From NCBI GenBank assembly GCA_002899795.1, contig PPDG01000002.1:1-6106 (forward strand): 6,106 nucleotides of DNA, in the 5' to 3' direction. The translations under genes and the position numbers were made by a program. The notes beneath the pieces were generated by a model, which saw only the letters and a list, made by a program, of their open reading frames with translations, did no database searches and was not told where the DNA came from. Positions 4,270 to 6,106 of this stretch are shown one piece after another (positions within the stretch are counted from its first letter, which is position 1; each line of letters opens with the position of its first letter). This DNA is from Desulfobacteraceae bacterium. Its GTDB lineage: Bacteria; Desulfobacterota; Syntrophobacteria; BM002.

Positions 4270-6106
4270 GGACTGCGGTGGTGAAGACGAACTCATCCTC
4301 TTTCTGTTCCTCCAAGGAGAGCGTGTTCAGACCCGGTGGCAGCTGAATAGTGAATCGAGTGCCCTCACCCACTTCACTCTGGATATGGAGCTCTCCCTGG
4401 TGCTGGCGAATGATACCGTAGGCTACGGAAAGGCCAAGCCCCACGCCTTTGCCGTCGGCTTTGGTGGTGAAGAACGGCTCAAAAATCCTCTCCATATCAT
4501 CTTCTGAGATGCCCAAGCCGGTATCAGTTACCTGAATCTCTATTCTATCCATCTCCTGGTTAAACTTGGTGGTAACGGAGAGCGTTCCACCTTGTGGCAT
4601 TGCCTCAATGGCATTCCAGAGAACGTTAACAAATGCCTGCTGCAAGCGTTTGAAATCGCATGACAAGAAAGGAAGCTCCGCGGCATAATCGGTATGAATC
4701 TTGATTTCGTCCAGTCCGGCACGATGCCGCAAAATAGTGAGAGTTTTGTCCAAGATTTCGTGGATGTCATTTTCTTTAATTTCAATTTCACTCTGGCGAG
4801 AAAAATCCAGCAGATTCCGTGAAATATTCGCACATCGTTCAGTCTCGCTGTTTAAATAGGAAATGTAGTCTCGCAACTCAGACACCCGACTCTCCGGAAA
4901 AGGCTCCTGCTGGAGGATGCTGTTCGCCAGTTTGCAGAAAGTGAGCACGCTTGTCAAAGGATTGTTCATCTCGTGGGCGATTTCCGCCGCCAGTCTACCG
5001 ATGGAGGCGAGTCTCTGGGAGCGCCACAGGGCCTTCTCCCCCTTTTTTCTCTCAGTGATGTCCCGAAGGAAGCCAATGGTGGCCACCTTGCCTTCATGGG
5101 TAGAGAGAGCGAAACTTCCATGCCCGGTGATGGGCATCCCGTCTTTGCGGAACATCTCGATCTCGTAAGCCTGGTCCAGGGTCTCTCCTTTCTGTCTGAG
5201 TTGGTAACGTTCCATGGTCTCTTGCAGATTTTCTGGATGAACCAGGTCAGCCCAGCCCTTATTCAACAGCTCAATGGACTCATAGCCAGTGATGGTGGAA
5301 AAGGCATCATTGGCATAACGAAATCGTGCCTCAATTCCCTCATGGTCTTGGAGGATGAATATCCCCAGTTGAGCTTTGTTGGCCGCATCGTCGACGGCCC
5401 GCTGCCTGCCGGCGAATTCCTCCACCTCGAGTTCCAGCTTTCTCGTTTCGGTGATGTCCTTGAGGTGGCCCAATTTGCCGATGGAACCATCTTCCAGCTT
5501 GATGGGGATACTTCTTACTTGGAAAATTTTCCTCGATTGCGGTAAGTTGTATTCCTGTAGATAGCAAACATCTTCTTCTGCAAACTTATCCATCACTGAC
5601 CAGGGACATGGAGTTTGCCTGTTAAATAGGGATTCATAACAGATCTCGCCAATGTGGTCGCCCACCAGATCGATGAGGGTCTGATTCATGAATACGATTC
5701 TGTGGTCTTTCGAAATGATGTAGAGGCCATCTTTGAGGCTATTGGTCCAGGCGAGACCACCGGTCTCGGACTCGAAGGTAAGCTGGCCATATTTCTCAAG
5801 GGTGACGTCATTCAATACACCGCGCACCGATAAGAAGTTGCCATTTGAATCGGTAGTGATAAACCCCCTTATCTTTATCCATGCCAAGTCACCTGATTTT
5901 TTAACGATTCTATACTCGGCAAAGTAATACTTGTCCCTTTTTAGGGCTTGTTTTACTGCCTCTCGGGCTATCTCTTCGTCTTTCTCGTAGACAATATCCA
6001 GCCACTTCACTTTTCTATCCAAAAATTCCTCCAGCTCATAGCCGGTGAGATCTTCGATTTTTCTATCGTACAGATCCAGAGACCAATCCGAGTATCCCTT
6101 GAAGTA
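4259..6106 (-). CDS. Multi-PAS sensor histidine kinase (N-terminus outside window)
   Basis: The frame is open to the window edge, giving 615 residues. A TTG at 6020-6022 falls in the middle of the first PAS domain, after YDRKIEDLTGYELEEF, and is not the true start. PAS1 with its PAC segment covers about 1-105. PAS2 covers about 120-222 and is Cys-containing (C156, C167, C181). PAS3 covers about 241-354 and ends FLRDITERKK. HisKA (about 368-435) has phosphoacceptor H378 in AHEMNNPL. The HATPase domain (about 483-593) has N-box N498, DTGLGI (528-533), FEPFFTTK (542-549) and GVGLGLS (554-560). No membrane segment lies in the visible part. By family knowledge it autophosphorylates H378 and transfers to the receiver encoded next. 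The signal is unknown; PAS domains may bind heme, flavin or small ligands. The upstream end could hold further PAS or membrane domains. Confidence 0.95.
   Translation of the reverse strand, partial: YFKGYSDWSLDLYDRKIEDLTGYELEEFLDRKVKWLDIVYEKDEEIAREAVKQALKRDKYYFAEYRIVKKSGDLAWIKIRGFITTDSNGNFLSVRGVLNDVTLEKYGQLTFESETGGLAWTNSLKDGLYIISKDHRIVFMNQTLIDLVGDHIGEICYESLFNRQTPCPWSVMDKFAEEDVCYLQEYNLPQSRKIFQVRSIPIKLEDGSIGKLGHLKDITETRKLELEVEEFAGRQRAVDDAANKAQLGIFILQDHEGIEARFRYANDAFSTITGYESIELLNKGWADLVHPENLQETMERYQLRQKGETLDQAYEIEMFRKDGMPITGHGSFALSTHEGKVATIGFLRDITERKKGEKALWRSQRLASIGRLAAEIAHEMNNPLTSVLTFCKLANSILQQEPFPESRVSELRDYISYLNSETERCANISRNLLDFSRQSEIEIKENDIHEILDKTLTILRHRAGLDEIKIHTDYAAELPFLSCDFKRLQQAFVNVLWNAIEAMPQGGTLSVTTKFNQEMDRIEIQVTDTGLGISEDDMERIFEPFFTTKADGKGVGLGLSVAYGIIRQHQGELHIQSEVGEGTRFTIQLPPGLNTLSLEEQKEDEFVFTTAVHSK

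Noticed and set aside
4973..5545. Plus-strand 190-codon frame opposite the kinase
   Set aside because: The minus strand encodes continuous PAS and HisKA motifs across this interval, so the plus-strand frame is a shadow.
6020..6022. TTG as the start codon of the histidine kinase
   Set aside because: The frame continues without a stop to the window edge, and the residues upstream (YDRKIEDLTGYELEEF) are the normal front part of the same PAS domain.

Overview
The window looks like chromosomal DNA from a sulfate-reducer-type deltaproteobacterium (Desulfobacterota). This is inferred from the gene families present: an Hdr-like CCG iron-sulfur protein, a Cys-rich protein fused to a GcvH-like domain, a bacterial archaemetzincin, and a multi-PAS histidine kinase paired with an NtrC-type regulator. 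No rRNA or other marker gene confirms it.

Left part, + strand (1-608): the 3' end of an HdrD/TmcB/HmcF-like (Fe-S) protein is closed by a strong intrinsic terminator. A promoter-like sequence and a strong Shine-Dalgarno follow, driving an 84-residue protein of unknown function. A palindrome-rich intergenic segment (about 615-745) carries two unrelated repeat-like modules.

Middle part, - strand (771-1774): a Cys-rich/GcvH-like gene starts after an excellent ribosome binding site at 1767-1774 and ends in an intrinsic terminator at 771-808. Its reading frame is interrupted by one in-frame TAA at 1441-1443. The interruption falls inside the second copy of a duplicated C-x12-C-x5-C-x2-C module, so the two ORFs are clearly pieces of one ancestral gene. 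A gene-poor stretch of about 490 bp follows (1775-2262). It holds a sequence resembling a decayed group II intron domain V.

Right part, - strand (2263-6106): an apparent operon reads from the window edge inward. It encodes a PAS-PAS-PAS-HisKA-HATPase kinase (its N-terminus is outside the window), a sigma54-dependent NtrC-family response regulator, and an archaemetzincin metalloprotease whose start codon lies 6 nt after the regulator's stop. The kinase would phosphorylate Asp55 of the regulator, which would activate a sigma54 promoter not found in this window. The protease is probably co-expressed with them. The main points for follow-up are the stop-split Cys-rich/GcvH-like gene, the linkage of the protease to the two-component pair, and the possible intron relic.
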